Positions 47,905 through 61,104 of a DNA stretch of 64,000 nucleotides are shown one piece after another. Position 1 is the stretch's first letter; each line of letters begins with the position of its first letter. The notes under the pieces were generated by a model that was not told the origin of the DNA, searched no databases, and saw only the letters and a program-made list of their open reading frames with translations. The position numbers were made by a program, and so were the translations under genes. Source of the stretch: Ophioderma brevispina. Its lineage: Eukaryota; Echinodermata; Ophiuroidea; Amphilepidida; Ophiodermatidae. The stretch is from positions 1 through 64,000 of the forward strand of contig JAMKCH010002915.1 of the NCBI GenBank assembly GCA_023653785.1. The letters are read 5' to 3'.

Positions 47905-50200
47905 CCAATCCGATTTTAAATCTGTTTATGTATTTCATTTACTTTACCCGCACAAAAGGAGGGATTCAACAAACCGCCCACCCGTGATCATAATCCCCTC
48001 TGCCCCGCAATCAATTATTGCGAGCAATCACTACTTGTAGAAAGATTTTGAAACTGTATGTCCGACACATAAAAGTGTAAATGTATTTGCATATTACCAA
48101 ACATAGCCGGCTGTCTCCGATGTGTATTGTTTGTTGTTTTCGTTATTAAGAAGTTAATGTACATCGTTTGCGTTCCCTTACTTCCCAAGACTTCCCAGTG
48201 TGAAATAAGATGAAGTTTTTACAAATTTGACCTGGGGAGGGGGCGTCTTGGATGTTCGTTTGGCACCCATGGCCCAATTCCAGGGGTTCTGAACTGACCG
48301 CCCTAACAGGGATGAATTTCAGTTAAAATAGACTACTACTCGGCCGCCTAATTGGGACCACTTTGTGAAATTATACCTAGTTTTCCTGTGAAAATATAAC
48401 ATAACGCACAGCAGTCATATGACATCCAGAAAGGTTACTGTCTATTTCAAATATATTTTTCACTGGTATTATCCCAGTTATACTTTTTTTTGAAATTCCA
48501 ACTTTTCAATTAAAAAAATAACATCTTTACATTATGCAGGCAAAATATTTTTTGATTAATATTGTAAAAAAAATAATTTTTTCACTGTACTGCATTATTT
48601 TACATAATTTTCATAGTTGTTTTTGCTAACAAGTGTTATTAAATTTGGATTGATTTGATTTTAAATGCTGTGATGTCATAAATTCCGTGATGTTGAAGTT
48701 CAATAATTTGATCGGGTTTGTCCATTCTGGTCCTAGCATATCATATCATATACCTCACCATTTAGTCTTATACATCTACAATTGTACTTTATGTATTATT
48801 ATATATTAACTGTATTATATACAGTTTCTGTCACGTTCGATAGGTTATGCTGAATAACTTATCGATAGTTATGCTGAAATACAAATTGAAATGATGATTG
48901 AATTGCTTGATAAAATTGATTGAAAACGGCCTCGGAGGTTTTCCATCCGGTACTCCGGTTTCCTCTTGCTTCTAAAACTGGGCTTTCTTCTCTGACGTGT
49001 AACGTGCTACTAAGCGAATTGAAATCAATAGACCATTTAACACAATGTTTGTAAACTTATCGGTCTGTATCTTGAAATAATTCGGCCTGACTGTTCACAT
49101 TGCAATTTGTTCTGTTAGAGTTTTAATACTATGGGCCCATAACGATTCGCAGGAATGGATACGCAGGCACAAAAAGAAGTGGACATAGTATGTTATTGGT
49201 CTATTATCTGTGACACTAAACGACACGATAGTGTTGATGTTCCCGTAAAGTCTGACTCAGAGATTGATTTCGAAATATTATTTTTGTGTAATAATGAAAA
49301 TAAGTCAACAGAATAACGATATTAACCTAAAATACACAATTCAGAAATTTGAGATGACTCGGATTTTTCGTCTTGATGCATTAAACATTTTGTGTAGTCT
49401 TTACGTCCCATAGGATACTGTGTATAACAAAAAATTCCGGATCCGGATTTTATAACAAGTTGTGATTTTCTATCTGTAGGCATTCGATTAAGCTTAGCAC
49501 TTCCACACAGTAATTAGTATAGGACAAGCATTATGTACATGCAAAAAACAGCCGATTTTTTTTGGAATGTGAGGGCGCCCTCCTCAGGAAATCTCTGAGT
49601 TCGCCTTTAATACTAATACCTCCGCTTCCTCCTCCACTAATGTACTTCCTTCAGGTATGATCTGATACCTGGTACGCATTCCAAATATGCAAAAAAGAAA
49701 AAAAATGTTTGAAAAAACAACAAACAAACAAAACCCTGGCACTTCTTTCTGGGAATGCCTCATGTCCATTTATGTACCAAAACACTAATCTTATGAATCT
49801 GGGTTCTAGATAATGGGTTTGTTCATTATTAAGATCGTAAAAATTAATATAAACACCAATGGTATAAATAAACAAGTCATAGTTTTGACATTTAGTTGTT
49901 CAAGTGTGCAAAAAAAGTTCTTACCGGGGTGCTATACTAAGGACATTTAAAGGTTTAAAGGTTTTATCTTCACATCATAACTTTGTCACGTACATACTAA
50001 AGGTAATTGTTTCAATCACACCTCATTTGATACTGTGATGTTTATCTAATCAACCTGTAGCGATAAGATCAGACACGAATAGAGACTTCAAAGTCTAGCG
50101 GCAAAATTTATTAAACCAGTGCTAATGGTATAGTTCAGCACGCAAGTTCTCTTGATTTTTATTGGAATAACATCAAACCAAGTGTGTCTATAAAATACCA
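47905..50200 (+). repeat. Tandem duplication unit 1 (2.3 kb)
   Basis: Collinear with 50580-52310. Shared landmarks are CAATCCGATTTTA, a GGGGAGGGGGCGTCTTGGATG stretch (48233, 50929), GGCCTCGGAGGTTTTC (48929, 51394), CTTTCTGGGAATGCCTCATG (49745, 51865) and AGAGACTTCAAAGTC (50082, 52200). Unit 1 carries two extra blocks absent from unit 2, at about 48705-48895 and 49255-49605. The protein frames here are not conserved. Confidence 0.88.
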
Positions 50201-50279
50201 TATTGAGTTCTTTCACTATTGTTTATTTCTTTCATTTGTACCACCTGAGGCCGAGATGTTTCTAGAATTTTCCTTTGTT

Positions 50280-50506
50280 CAATTGTCTTTTTTTTGTTCA
50301 ACTATCCATTTATATAGTTACGAAAGCGGTCAGATACCGCTATTTAAACCTATGAATATTCATCAAACCGTTATTTTTTCCGAAAGTGGTCTCTGGACAC
50401 TTCCGGAGAAAAAATTAACGGTCTGATAATATTCATGGTAGGTTTTACATAACGTATCTCCCGCTTTCGTACTATAATGGACAGTTGAACAAAAGAAACA
50501 CAATTG
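50280..50506. mobile_element. 227 bp foldback element at duplication junction
   Basis: The two halves are reverse complements around 50393. CAATTGT at 50280 pairs with ACAATTG ending at 50506. Further in, GTTCAACTATCCAT pairs with ATGGACAGTTGAAC, ACGAAAGCGG with CCGCTTTCGT, and ATGAATATTCATC with the GATAATATTCAT side. It contains paired ACCGTTA and TAACGGT. The overlapping frames on both strands (50184-50426 plus, 50363-50607 minus) result from this symmetry. Confidence 0.85.
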
Positions 50507-50579
50507 ATACTGATGCAAAGGAAAAGGGTTAGACGTATAATCATGAAAGAAATAGACAAGAAGGAACAACAACTACTTC

Positions 50580-52310
50580 CACAATCCGATTTTATCTGTT
50601 TATTCATTTACCTTAAATACCCGCACAAAAGGGATGGATTCAACAGCCACCCTTTAATCAGTAAGCCTCTGTGCCGCAATCAATGATTGGCGAGCAATCA
50701 CTACTGTAGAATATGTTGAAAACTCTATGTTCTGGGTCCGAGCACATACAAGTGTAAATGTATAATGTGCATATTAACAACATATTCCGGCTGTCCTCGA
50801 TGTGTATTGGTGTGTGTGTTTCGTTATTAAAGAAGTTTTAATGTACATCGTTAGGCGTTCAGCCTTTATCTGCCCAAGACTGCCCAGTGTGAAAAATAAA
50901 GATAAGTGTTGACTAAATTTGAACCGGGGAGGGGGCGTCTTGGATGTTCGTTGGACACCCATGCCATTCCAGGGGTTTCTGAAACTGACCCCTAAAGGCT
51001 CAATTTAGTTAAAATATACCCTGCCCCTATTGGACCACTTTGGTGAAATATACTATTTTTCTGTAAAAGATAGACCTAACTGCACAGCAGTCATATGACA
51101 TCCAAGAATGGTTACTGTGCTCTATTTCAATATATTTTCACTAGTATTATCCCAGTTAATTTGTGGGTTGAAATTCCACTTATAAGGTATTTATCAACCT
51201 CTTTACTTGTATGCAATATTTTTGATTAATATTGTACATTACTTTTCACTGTACTGCATTATTTACATAATTGTCATATTGTTTGTGCTACAGTTTATTA
51301 CATTTTGATTGATTGATTTAAATCTGTGAGTGTCATAAATTGCTGTGATGCTTTGAAGTTCCAATAAATTTATTGATAAATTTGATTGAAAATCGGCCTC
51401 GGAGGTTTTCTCCGGGTAACTACCCGGTTTCCTCTTGCTTCTTAAAACTGGGCTTTCTTTTTTTCTTCTTCTCTAACGTGTCACGTGCTAATAAAACTAA
51501 TTGAAATCAATAGACCATTTGTCGCAATTGTTGTGTGTAAACATGTTAGTGCTGTTATCTTGTAATAGATCGGCCTGACTGTTACACATTGGCAATTGTA
51601 TCTGTTAGAGTTTAAAACTATTGGCCATAACGATTGGCAGGCATGGATTAGCAGGCAACAAACGAAGTGACATAGGATGTTAACTGTCTATACTTGTGAC
51701 ACTAAATGACCGATCGTGTTGATTGTCGTTAAATACTAATATCTCCTCTCCTCTCCAATAATTCACTTCATGCTATGGATCTATCCATTGGATAAGCATT
51801 CAACTATTCAAAAAATAAAAAAGGGTTTGAAAAAAAAAAAAAACAAACAAAACGCCGGGCACTTCTTTCTGGGAATGCCTCATGTCCATTAATGTTAATC
51901 ACAAACAACGAATCTTATGATAATGGGTTCTAGATTAATTGGTTTGTCAATTATAGATCGTACAATTAATATAAACACAAATGGTATAAATAACACTTCA
52001 AGTTGGGGGAAACATTTAGGTGTCAATGTGCAAGAAAAAAGTTCTTAGCAGGGGTGCTATGCTATGGAAAATGTAAAGGTTTAAAGGTTTAACTTTCACA
52101 TCATACACTTTTTTTACTTACATATAAAGTTATTGTTTCACTCATGTGATACTGTGATGTTATCTATCAACCTGTATCGATATTATAAGACAACGATATA
52201 GAGACTTCAAAGTCGAGCGGCAAAAATTATGCGGTGCTAATGGTTAAGTTCTAGCACGCAAGTTCTCTGATTTTTTACTTGGTAACATACAAAACAAGTG
52301 TCTCTACCAT
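50580..52310 (+). repeat. Tandem duplication unit 2 (1.7 kb)
   Basis: Second direct copy of 47905-50200, shorter by the two blocks noted there and by many small indels. The foldback element at 50280-50506 has no counterpart after this unit. Confidence 0.88.
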
Positions 52311-53370
52311 GATTCTGTTACCATGTAAGATAGTCATAATGATACTTACGCCATGCCTATGCGATCGTTTCAGCATATGATCTATGTGGTTTTAAAATGC
52401 TAGATTCTTAAACCAAAGGCAAACCTTTAAAAGAGGCGTCTTAGTTATCGTTTGGATGCAGTTTTACGGAATGCTCTTGATAATGACCTCACTAAGTTCA
52501 CAGAACATTAAGCATTTGTAAGTACCCATATAATATTTTAAGTATTCTTATAAATATTAAGTACTCATCTAATCAATGACCTAGTACTCGCCACATTTGT
52601 TTCGATGAAATTCTCCTCTATGCAACGGACAAGGGTTTTGCAATGAATAGCAACCTCTATTACGTAGTATATTGTGTTACCTTAAACCTTGCGATATGAT
52701 AGTTGTTTGTCCACTATTTTATGAGTTCGAGTCAGAGTGCTTTAAGAGTTCGAGGTAATTACACCTTCTAGTAATAATTTATCTTCCTTTTAGGACTTTT
52801 AAATAATATGACTTGTTAATAAATATGATATGATTCTATCATCGACGTGTGAAAAAACAATATTAATTGAACATGTTTTACCATGAATAATAAATGCTCA
52901 GGGATAAAACGAAAAAAAACAATACAAAATATATTGATGCTGTGATGTGTGTGGGGTGTGAGAGAGACGAGACCGCACGCACGCACGCACGTAGCACCAA
53001 AACGGTACAAACATAAATTGCAAAGCTGCCCAACGCTCGCTGTTTGGATAATGTTTTGTCGCCGTGTGTTACGATAATGCGCATGAAAAGCGACTTTGTT
53101 TTATATTTTGTTGATTTTGCTTTCTTTAAAATTATAACTCGCATAGAATCCATCCAAAAGGTGGCCGTATAAAAACAATTCAATTTCCACTACCTCGTCA
53201 TTACCATGGAATTAAATCCTCCATTTAAAACAAGAGGCATTTAAAATGAACTATACCGATGTTTACAAAACAAAGAAATCGATATAGTCCTTGAAATCTA
53301 GATGACATAGGAATAATTATATTTGTTTCTCCCCAGATGATTTTGTTTGCTTGAGCATTAAGTGGCCTAA
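52310..53370. other. No gene seen; (ACGC)n at 52976-52991
   Basis: AT-rich. It contains a short ACGC tetranucleotide repeat and a TGTGTG stretch near 52947. The minus frames 52816-53010 and 52878-53183 show no domain. Confidence 0.55.
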
Positions 53371-53690
53371 GAGCGAATTACAGTCACGATCATGGCTAAT
53401 GAAATATTTGAAATAAATCTTCAGGCTGCTCATAGAGTGTGTTATTTGCATGTTTAATATGGTGAGTAGGATGATTATTCACTGTGTAAGGAAGATCACT
53501 TCCATTCAACATACTTCGCGTAGTCTTAGCCTTAAAGATGTCGATTAGATAAAGCATTCCCTTTGTTGCTTTGAATTTCTCAGAGTTCAGTTTCCTGCTG
53601 GATGAAAAGGTAACAAGGGAATCAATCTAGGTTGTTTCACAAAATATGCTATATCACTTCTGATGCTTTGTAACACAAACATAAATAAAA
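53370..53690 (+). repeat. Segmental duplication, block 1 copy 2
   Basis: Matches 17925-18310 in the same orientation (see that entry). The shared core is at 53500-53600. The foldback element that precedes copy 1 (17670-17915) is absent here, so it inserted after duplication or lies outside the unit. Confidence 0.8.
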
Positions 53691-53939
53691 GCGAAGAAAA
53701 TCTGGGTCGTTATAAGCGCAATATCACATAGAACAACATATCAAAATCCCCTAAAATACCATTTTTTTAAAGAGGGTAAATGTTTATATATAGGTTACAA
53801 TTGAAAATATCTCGATTGTGTTAAAGGGACAATGGCACATATTCACATACAGGACGCTCTCGATTTTTTGTCAAAACTGTGTTATTTGCATGACGTTATT
53901 GCTTTACATGTGCTAACCTTCAAGTAATGTTGTAATAAT

Positions 53940-53955
53940 ACCACTCCGGAGTGGT
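53940..53955. repeat. 16 bp perfect palindrome
   Basis: ACCACTCCGGAGTGGT, with no loop. It could be a homodimer binding site or chance. Confidence 0.8.
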
Positions 53956-54440
53956 TTTATACTTAGCTTGCACAACCGAAATGCAAGAAAAATACACACA
54001 AGAGTGCAAATCTTGCAGCACGTCCGTCTATTTTATTCTGTCAATGCCTAATGATTCCCGATGATACCCCTTAGTGGTATGTACATTTAACTATCACATC
54101 AGAACATCATTTTAATGAAAAGGAAGGGAAAGGCTGGATATGACCAACATACTTCAACTTGTATCAAGGGCCCTTCTGGCTAGGTATAATAATATTGCTA
54201 GTTGTATTGAACATTAAAACAGTGTTACAAGTCCAAATCAATCCATTTCAACACTATTTGGAAGGGAATCCTCGCGCTCAGGTTTGGTTAACATGATCAC
54301 TGGACCAATGGGAGCGGTGGTCATGTTAGCAACAAATGCAAAGAGGAAACGAGCTTAATAAATCTCTCAAATAAATAAGCCAACTACAAAAAGGTACAGA
54401 ATGAGATGATCTGCCCAAAGCACATGGCGGTGGAATAGTT

Positions 54441-54662
54441 TGTCTTCCTCCTTATCACCCGGAGCTCAACCAATAGACACCGATTGGGTTCAAATTAAAG
54501 CTTATGTGCCAAACATAAAAACCTGTTCAAGAAAGATCTACAAAAAGTTACCGATACACATTGGAAAATGGTATTGGAACAAGGTTTGTTGGATATTTAC
54601 ATAATCCAATCAATTTGACGGAAGATGGTGACAGTGAATCTGCTTATGATGGGAATGACTGA
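54441..54662 (+). pseudogene. C-terminal end of a DDE transposase (Tc1/mariner-like)
   Basis: Across one or two frameshifts it reads CLPPYHPELN, then PIDTDWVQIKAYV, then NLFKKDLQKVTDTHWKMVLEQ, and finally NLTEDGDSESAYDGND with a stop at 54660. LPPYHxELNPIExxWxxxK is the last catalytic block of DDE_3-type (IS630/Tc1/mariner superfamily) transposases, and an acidic Ser-rich tail is usual in these animal families. The usual catalytic Glu (NPIE) is Asp here. The upstream sequence to 53960 shows no clear earlier catalytic block. It is a dead fragment of a cut-and-paste transposon. Confidence 0.6.
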
Positions 54663-54664
54663 AT

Positions 54665-56520
54665 GTAAGAGAATTTACTCCTAATTTACAATAAATTTAC
54701 GATATACTATAGGCTGTATATGAATGATTCGTTTCATGAGAAGTTTGAGGTTACGACAAACATTACTTGTTTGTGCTCAGTCCTAATTTTTACTTGGGAT
54801 GAGGAGACCAAATCTATGTGACCAATTACTTACAACTATCAATTACAACTGAGGCGATTCATCCTAGTCCATGCAATTGTCGCAGCCCACAACCAATGAG
54901 AACGGGCATACCCAATGTTATTCCCATTGTATAGGGCGGTTTCATGGGTGTCAATAGGTACTTGGCTAGACCTGCCTCTAGAACAACCAATCCCCTGCAG
55001 CGACTACAAAGAATATCTGCAAGAAATAATCTGAAAGTTCAGGTGAACCCGTGATGCATTGTATCTTCTCGTGCTTGAATTGATCTGGACGGCTACACAA
55101 GTCCATTCATATAATTGGCTCGGAAAGGGCCTATTGGCAACGTTGCACTGGGACCAACTGTAAACATGGACGTCAAATATTGCGTCGCTAGGCAGAAAAA
55201 AATCGCACTACAGTGTGAGTCAATAAAAACCCTACATTCAGGAGGTTAAATGTTATTTTTCCTATCATTTAAAAAAAAAAAAACAAAAAAAAAAGAGGTT
55301 AAACGTTATTTGCTTCAATGTTTGCTTGGTTGTTTACAGAGATAAACAGGCTATCAGAAGAAGATTTTTATTTGGTGTCTTTCGGGCTTTGGGGTCAGAA
55401 ACTAGTCGGAAGACCTAAAAATTCAGTGTGGCCGATTTCAGCCATATAATGCGGAGAGGCTGACATCGACGTATACCATAAACATTATAGCCAAAGACAA
55501 ATTCACACATGCAATTTCAGATTGTATCGATTTTTCTCGACAAAAAATATCAGTTAAATAAAAAATGATATTTGGTAACATATATAAGTTTAAATAATCT
55601 TTTAAAAATTAAATTACATTGTCAATCATAAAGAGTCAGTTATTGAAAATTCAATCCATATCAATGTCTCAGTTCATGCACATAATGGAACTGCTCGAGA
55701 TTTGGTTTTAATCTCTAAGGAATTATTTTGCACAAATACAGTAGACTCAGCGTCCATAAATTGCACGAAGAACTCAAGCTGAAGTTTTCTGTAAATAAAA
55801 TTGGAATATTCACCTTAAATTCATTATCATGATGTTTCAAGCGGAATAGAAAACTTTCTATGGTTGAACTTTTGCTCCAAAGTTTCGTTGTAGGTAAGCC
55901 TGAATCTTGCTGAACCAAAGTAAACTTTGAGTCTTACACCAGCTATCTTGAATCGATTAGGAATTGACCAGTTTTTCTTAGCATTTTCTTTTTAATCTCT
56001 GGATATTATTTTTATAATCATTAAATTACCTCACCACCTTTTATTGGTTCAACAATAATTTGGTGTTAAATGTTTGTACTCAAATCACTGCCTGAAGGAC
56101 CATGTTATTATGTAAGCGGAGGCATCTTTGTTTGGTCAAAATCGGCCAAACAGGGTTTAAGTCTCTCAGTAAAATAGGCGTAAGTCTTTATCCAAAGTCC
56201 AATGACACAAAGAAACGTTTTTCTGAAAGCCTGTTTATCCTTCTTTATAACCATAGCAAACATTTGAAGCAAAAACAATTCTTAACTATTTTCATTATTT
56301 TTATTCTGAATGTAGGGTTTTTGGACTCACACTGTAGTCTGGTATATTACATAGTGACGCGATGTTTATTCAATTTTGATCATTTACGAAATTGAAGGGA
56401 AAAATGGTATACTTTAATCAATACCAATAAATCTTCAAACTGTTAAGTGCTGAACCTTGGATGTACGTAATTAATTAATAATCTTAAGTAGAAATGTTGG
56501 TATTTGCCGTATGTTACATA
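54665..56520. other. No gene seen
   Basis: AT-rich sequence with A-tracts (55270-55296). A plus frame at 56102-56395 (97 codons) has a hydrophobic middle but no recognised family. Confidence 0.5.
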
Positions 56521-56524
56521 ACAA

Positions 56525-56880
56525 AGGCTGATGTATTACATAGTGCCGGATGTTGAGCCCTATGTATACGTGATTTCCACAACCGGGCTTTTGTAAAATA
56601 CTTTTGTTTGTAGAAATAAAGTCTTTACTTTATACGGACATGATCTAGACTGTTACTAGAAATTTATATATATTGACAGCTCAAAACGGTGAATCTCGCA
56701 ATCCACTAAACAATCGTCCTTATGAATAAACCAAACGCGCAATTCGCGATTGACGCCTGTGATTTGACGGATTTCGAAACGCCGATTTTTGTCTTGCCAT
56801 AATGGTATCTGAATAACGCTTTAGTAAAGGGAAAAATAAAACCCTCAACATCCGTCACTATGTCATTAACATAATCGCCG
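56525..56880. mobile_element. Foldback-type repeat related to 28.2-28.6 kb
   Basis: The left part (56528-56555, TATTACATAGTGCCGGATGTTGAG) is inverted at 56845-56866 (CTCAACATCCGTCACTATGT). The right half reversed matches 28425-28600 (GCGTTATTCAGATCC-type, CGGCGTTT, GTGAATC, GATTCACCG(C/T)TTTGA). A dispersed repeat family thus occurs in both orientations in the window. Confidence 0.65.
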
Positions 56881-57019
56881 ATTTGCGTAGTTTTTTTGGT
56901 GTGACGGGTGTAATGGTTAACTTTTCCAATGTATTCAATCCATTTTTACAGATAACATTCATAATATTAGATCAAATAAATGTCCAGTTTTTGTTAATTG
57001 CGTTTCTTACCCTCGTCAA

Positions 57020-57795
57020 CCGAAGGGGGGGGGGGGTGGTTACCACCCCCCCTTCAGTTTTTTTTTTCCCCGGCTTTCTAAAACCCCCCTTTTTTTGGTG
57101 CCAAATGATTTAATGTATTGTCATTGACCTTTTTCCCCCTTTTAATACTCGAAAACAAACTCCCCGGGTATAGTAAGACCCGGGTGATCCCAAAGTGATC
57201 GATAGGGGGGGTTGGTAACCCACCCTCCTCCGGAAGAGAAGTACCCACATGCCTAACACAACACAGGACCTCACCGACCTTGATTTGGTACCCGATACAT
57301 AGCTTAGGGCCTCCTCTTTTCCATTGATAACCAAATGAGTACCAACATACCTCGCATTACGTCACACATGACGTCAAAAGTTCGCAATGTCAGCAAAACT
57401 GCATTTCCATAGACTACACACAGTGAAAAATTCAATTTTCGCAAAAAGCTTCGAAAAATTCAGATGTTTCATGCGGTTGTTTTAACTCTACCTGGAAGGG
57501 AAATTACTAGGTTAATATACTGCATCAGTTTAAGCTATAATAGGGTGTTTGAGTCGCAAAAATGCGAATATCCATTTTCCACCATCCTTATAGTCAGTAT
57601 TTCGTACTTTCATCAAACATTATGACGTCAGGTTGACGTCATAAGGGGATGTTAGTACTTATTTGGTAACCAAGGAAAGAAGAAACTATAAGCTTATCAT
57701 TTGTGGTGACCCAAAGTTTACAGGAATAATCGGGTGTATCAGTAACGCAAAATCCAGGGGGGGGGTAACCACCCCCCCCCCCACCTTCGGGAGTT
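57020..57795. mobile_element. G-tract palindrome element cluster, second locus
   Basis: Palindromic G/C tracts lie at 57024-57055, 57203-57230 and 57757-57790, all of the GGGGTGGTTACCACCCC type. Between the last two lie TTTCCATTGATAACCAAAT and TGACGTCA at 57369-57376, and inverted forms of both near 57623-57670 (TGACGTCA at 57623-57630 and 57634-57641, then TTTGGTAACCAAGGAAAG). The 57200-57790 element is therefore itself a long inverted repeat. Same family as 20410-20970. Confidence 0.7.
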
Positions 57796-57799
57796 TTGT

Positions 57800-60565
57800 T
57801 TACAAAAAATGGCTCAGGTAGCCGAGGGTTAATCGGATTTATTTTTGAAATAGATGTGCGGAAGTACGAACCTTCTTGAGGTTCGCTAATTGGTTCAAAG
57901 CGATTTTTCAGAATAAACCAAAAAAATGGATTTGGGTGTTTTACATCGTACGATGTAATACACCGACGATATGTGCATTTGACCTTAAACATTAAAACCT
58001 CATATAACAAAATTAGGGGATGAACAAAACCTCATAATGTACAGACCACCAAAAATGACGAGTTAATTCAGTACGCAGAGAAAAGAGAAGTCTTTTTCTT
58101 GTTTATGTTTGTATTGATAAAATTGCTCGTTTGGAATTTCAAACGTGATTGATATCTCAAAAAAATGATCGTATAATACAGTGATATTTGGCACAAATAT
58201 TAATACCACTTAGATTAGAGAAAAATTCAAATTTAAATTCTGCTTCAAATTGCAACTGATGGACGCGCCCTAGTTGCCATGGTAAACCGCATTAGCAAAC
58301 CTGGATTCAGAGTACCGTTGCGATTCTCATCCTACATTATACCATCTAAGTTTGATATGATAGTACATTTTTTAGTTGAGCGTTGTTTAGGGCTCTAGCC
58401 AATCAGGAGTTCCGTTAGTATACGTGGTTACTATGGTACCCAGGACAATAGTTTAAATTTTTAATTTTCCCAATACAAGGCGGGTTAAATGGTTGTTTGG
58501 AATGAATGAGCATATCATTATTCAGGCAAACATGAGTAAAAAATGAGCACAAAGTTCTGGACTAGCGGATAACATTAATTTTCTTTAAGAGACAAATGGC
58601 AAACATAAAGAAAGGGACCCGTCTGAAAATCATTTTCCACAAATGTGAAACAATTTAGACTTCTGTAAAAAAACAGTAAAAGCATAGTATACTTATAAGG
58701 AAAATTAATATCGTAAACCGCGCGCGACTGCGACGTCGTACCACCCCAACACTGCACAAATACGTAAACAATATTGGGCATTCGGTCAGGCAAAAGTCAA
58801 GCAAATTACTGTCATTTTATTCTTTTGGTTGAACGCCATAGCCATTAGCCATTAAAACTATTTTGTCAAGTCAGTTTTCTTCGTAGTATATTTCTTAAAT
58901 AATATAATAATAATATTGGATGGCTTCGGTTGATATATTAAATATTGCCCTCACCAAGAACATATCAGACTTGTCTTCGACTCGACCGAGATTTGATTTA
59001 GGCTCGGACGATATGTTATGTTATCAACCTCAAAAGCTCATCCACTTTTAAAAATAGGTTAATTTTCCTATGTTTATATAAATGCAAAAACCCATTTTTT
59101 TTTTAATTTGTGCAAGTGATTGCAGTAAGGTTCCTTTTCATGAGTCCTTTGTACGATTTCAATTGGTGAGCCCAGATCAAACGGCTGAAACTTCCGAAAA
59201 GTGTTGATTAGACTGAGGCAAATATGCAATCTTAACATCAATGATAACGTTGTCATATTTGATTTATTATAACGGGTTTACATGTTTGGTTTCAGTGGAT
59301 TTACATTTCCTTTAAAGCAATACTAACACTTTTTGAAGAGCGCTTTTGGAATGCTACGTATGTCATTGGTTAGGAAGCTATACCTGAGAATTGGTAAACG
59401 CTCAATTTGCACAAAAGGAAAGATTGTGTATAAATATAGTGACGTTGGTCGCGATTCTAAATGCAACGACCGCTGGAAACGTTTGTCGACAATATGAATG
59501 TATGTAATGATAGTATGTATTTATGTAACTGCATTGATATGGTTTACGGCCATAATATGCACGTAACCGTATCTGCATGTACAGATTAGCGGTCGTTCCG
59601 GTTGCAAACAAGTTAAAGTTATGCGGTTAGGTGGGTCTCTTTCATTACGGACGAACAAAGGGAACAGGTACAAAAAAATTGCCTTTCCAAGCCTCTGTTA
59701 AATTAGAAACGGGGATTACCGATTCGATAGACATTATTACAAAATCCGTTCTTTTCTGGCAAAACGCACAATATTGGGCATTGCCGTTCAAATGTATAGT
59801 TATTAGGCAATTACCACCCTAAGCGGCGCCAAAAAAAAAAAAATCAAAAACAAATGAAACTGGGGACGCATCTTAAAGCGCTATTATTGCGTTTAAAGGT
59901 CCTGGCCCGATCGCTAATAGCCTCGATCCCCAGAAAAAGCCCGATTTTACCGGAAGTGGTCATATTTTGGTTTATCAGAAGGAAAGCTACTATTGTCTCC
60001 TTTACCCTGTGAAATCTTAGAGCGAAAGTATGTTTGGTTTGGAGGTTATGAACGAACAATGTGACCCATTTGGTCGTCGACCAATATTAAATTACACGGT
60101 ACTCTATGGGGCTCTACAAAAATTAACGTTTTGTAGCGCTTGCATTCAAAACGGTTGAAATATCGGTGCGAAAACTTTACAGAATGGGGTTTTGAGTTAA
60201 GCCAATCGATCAAGGTGAAAACTTCATGTCCTTAAATCGGCCATCCCCTTTACGAGAAATCGGTCCACACGTTCAGGAAGGAGAAACGAAAGAGAGAAAG
60301 AAACAACACGAATCCATTTCTTGTGAATTATTTGCGCGGGTTGAAATAATTGTCCTACAAAGGATTGTACGTCACTATCTTGTTGGTAAATGTGTTTTAT
60401 TGTTATTTTCAATGTAGTCTGTTAAAATGTACCCCCCAATTGGTTTTTAAAACAGCTTAATTTGATTGTTTTTAAGATTTTGTTTTTGATTTTACTGTTC
60501 CTAGATATAGAGTGCGAATTATTTTGTATTCCCGAAATAATTGCAGTATTCTTTGCTGGTGGAAA
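57800..60565. other. No gene seen
   Basis: AT-rich with short frames only. A CGCGCGCGACTGCGACGTCG patch lies at 58719. There is a weak inverted pair ACGACCGCT (59466) and AGCGGTCGT (59588). Confidence 0.5.
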
Positions 60566-60569
60566 GCAC

Positions 60570-61070
60570 GCGCACACAAACAACTCAGAACGACATAACA
60601 CCATACCCAAAAACAAACTCGCGCGCGCTACACGTACACATACACACAAACCACCCACACACACAAAAAAAAAACACACGTAAACACAAAACCAAAAACA
60701 CACACTACACTACACAACAAACCCCATAAAACGCATACACAAACCAAACAAAAAGCAGCAAAAGAACCACCCATTTTATGACGGGAATTAAACGTTGGGA
60801 ACAACGTACGCCGAGGAATAATTGCTCTTTTGTTTAAAAGCCCAAAAACTGTTCTTCCCACAACACGAGCACACACGCACACACAACACTAACCCCACAC
60901 AAGCTACCACACCAGAAACAAGCCCTTACAGTTCCCACAAAGCCATGCATAATAAAACACACAAACATACTGCCACGAACACACCTAGTAACCTACACAC
61001 ATTCACACCAATCCAACACCAAACACAAAATTATTCAAGTCACTCACAACACACATCCTCACTCAGCCTT
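60570..61070. repeat. (CA)-rich simple-sequence block, second copy
   Basis: CACACA-rich plus strand at 60570-60760 and 60865-61060. It lies before the GPCR block as in the first locus (19490-20370). The frames in it are composition artefacts. Confidence 0.8.
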
Positions 61071-61104
61071 AATCATTGGTGCATTGTTTTATTAACTTAT
61101 TAGC

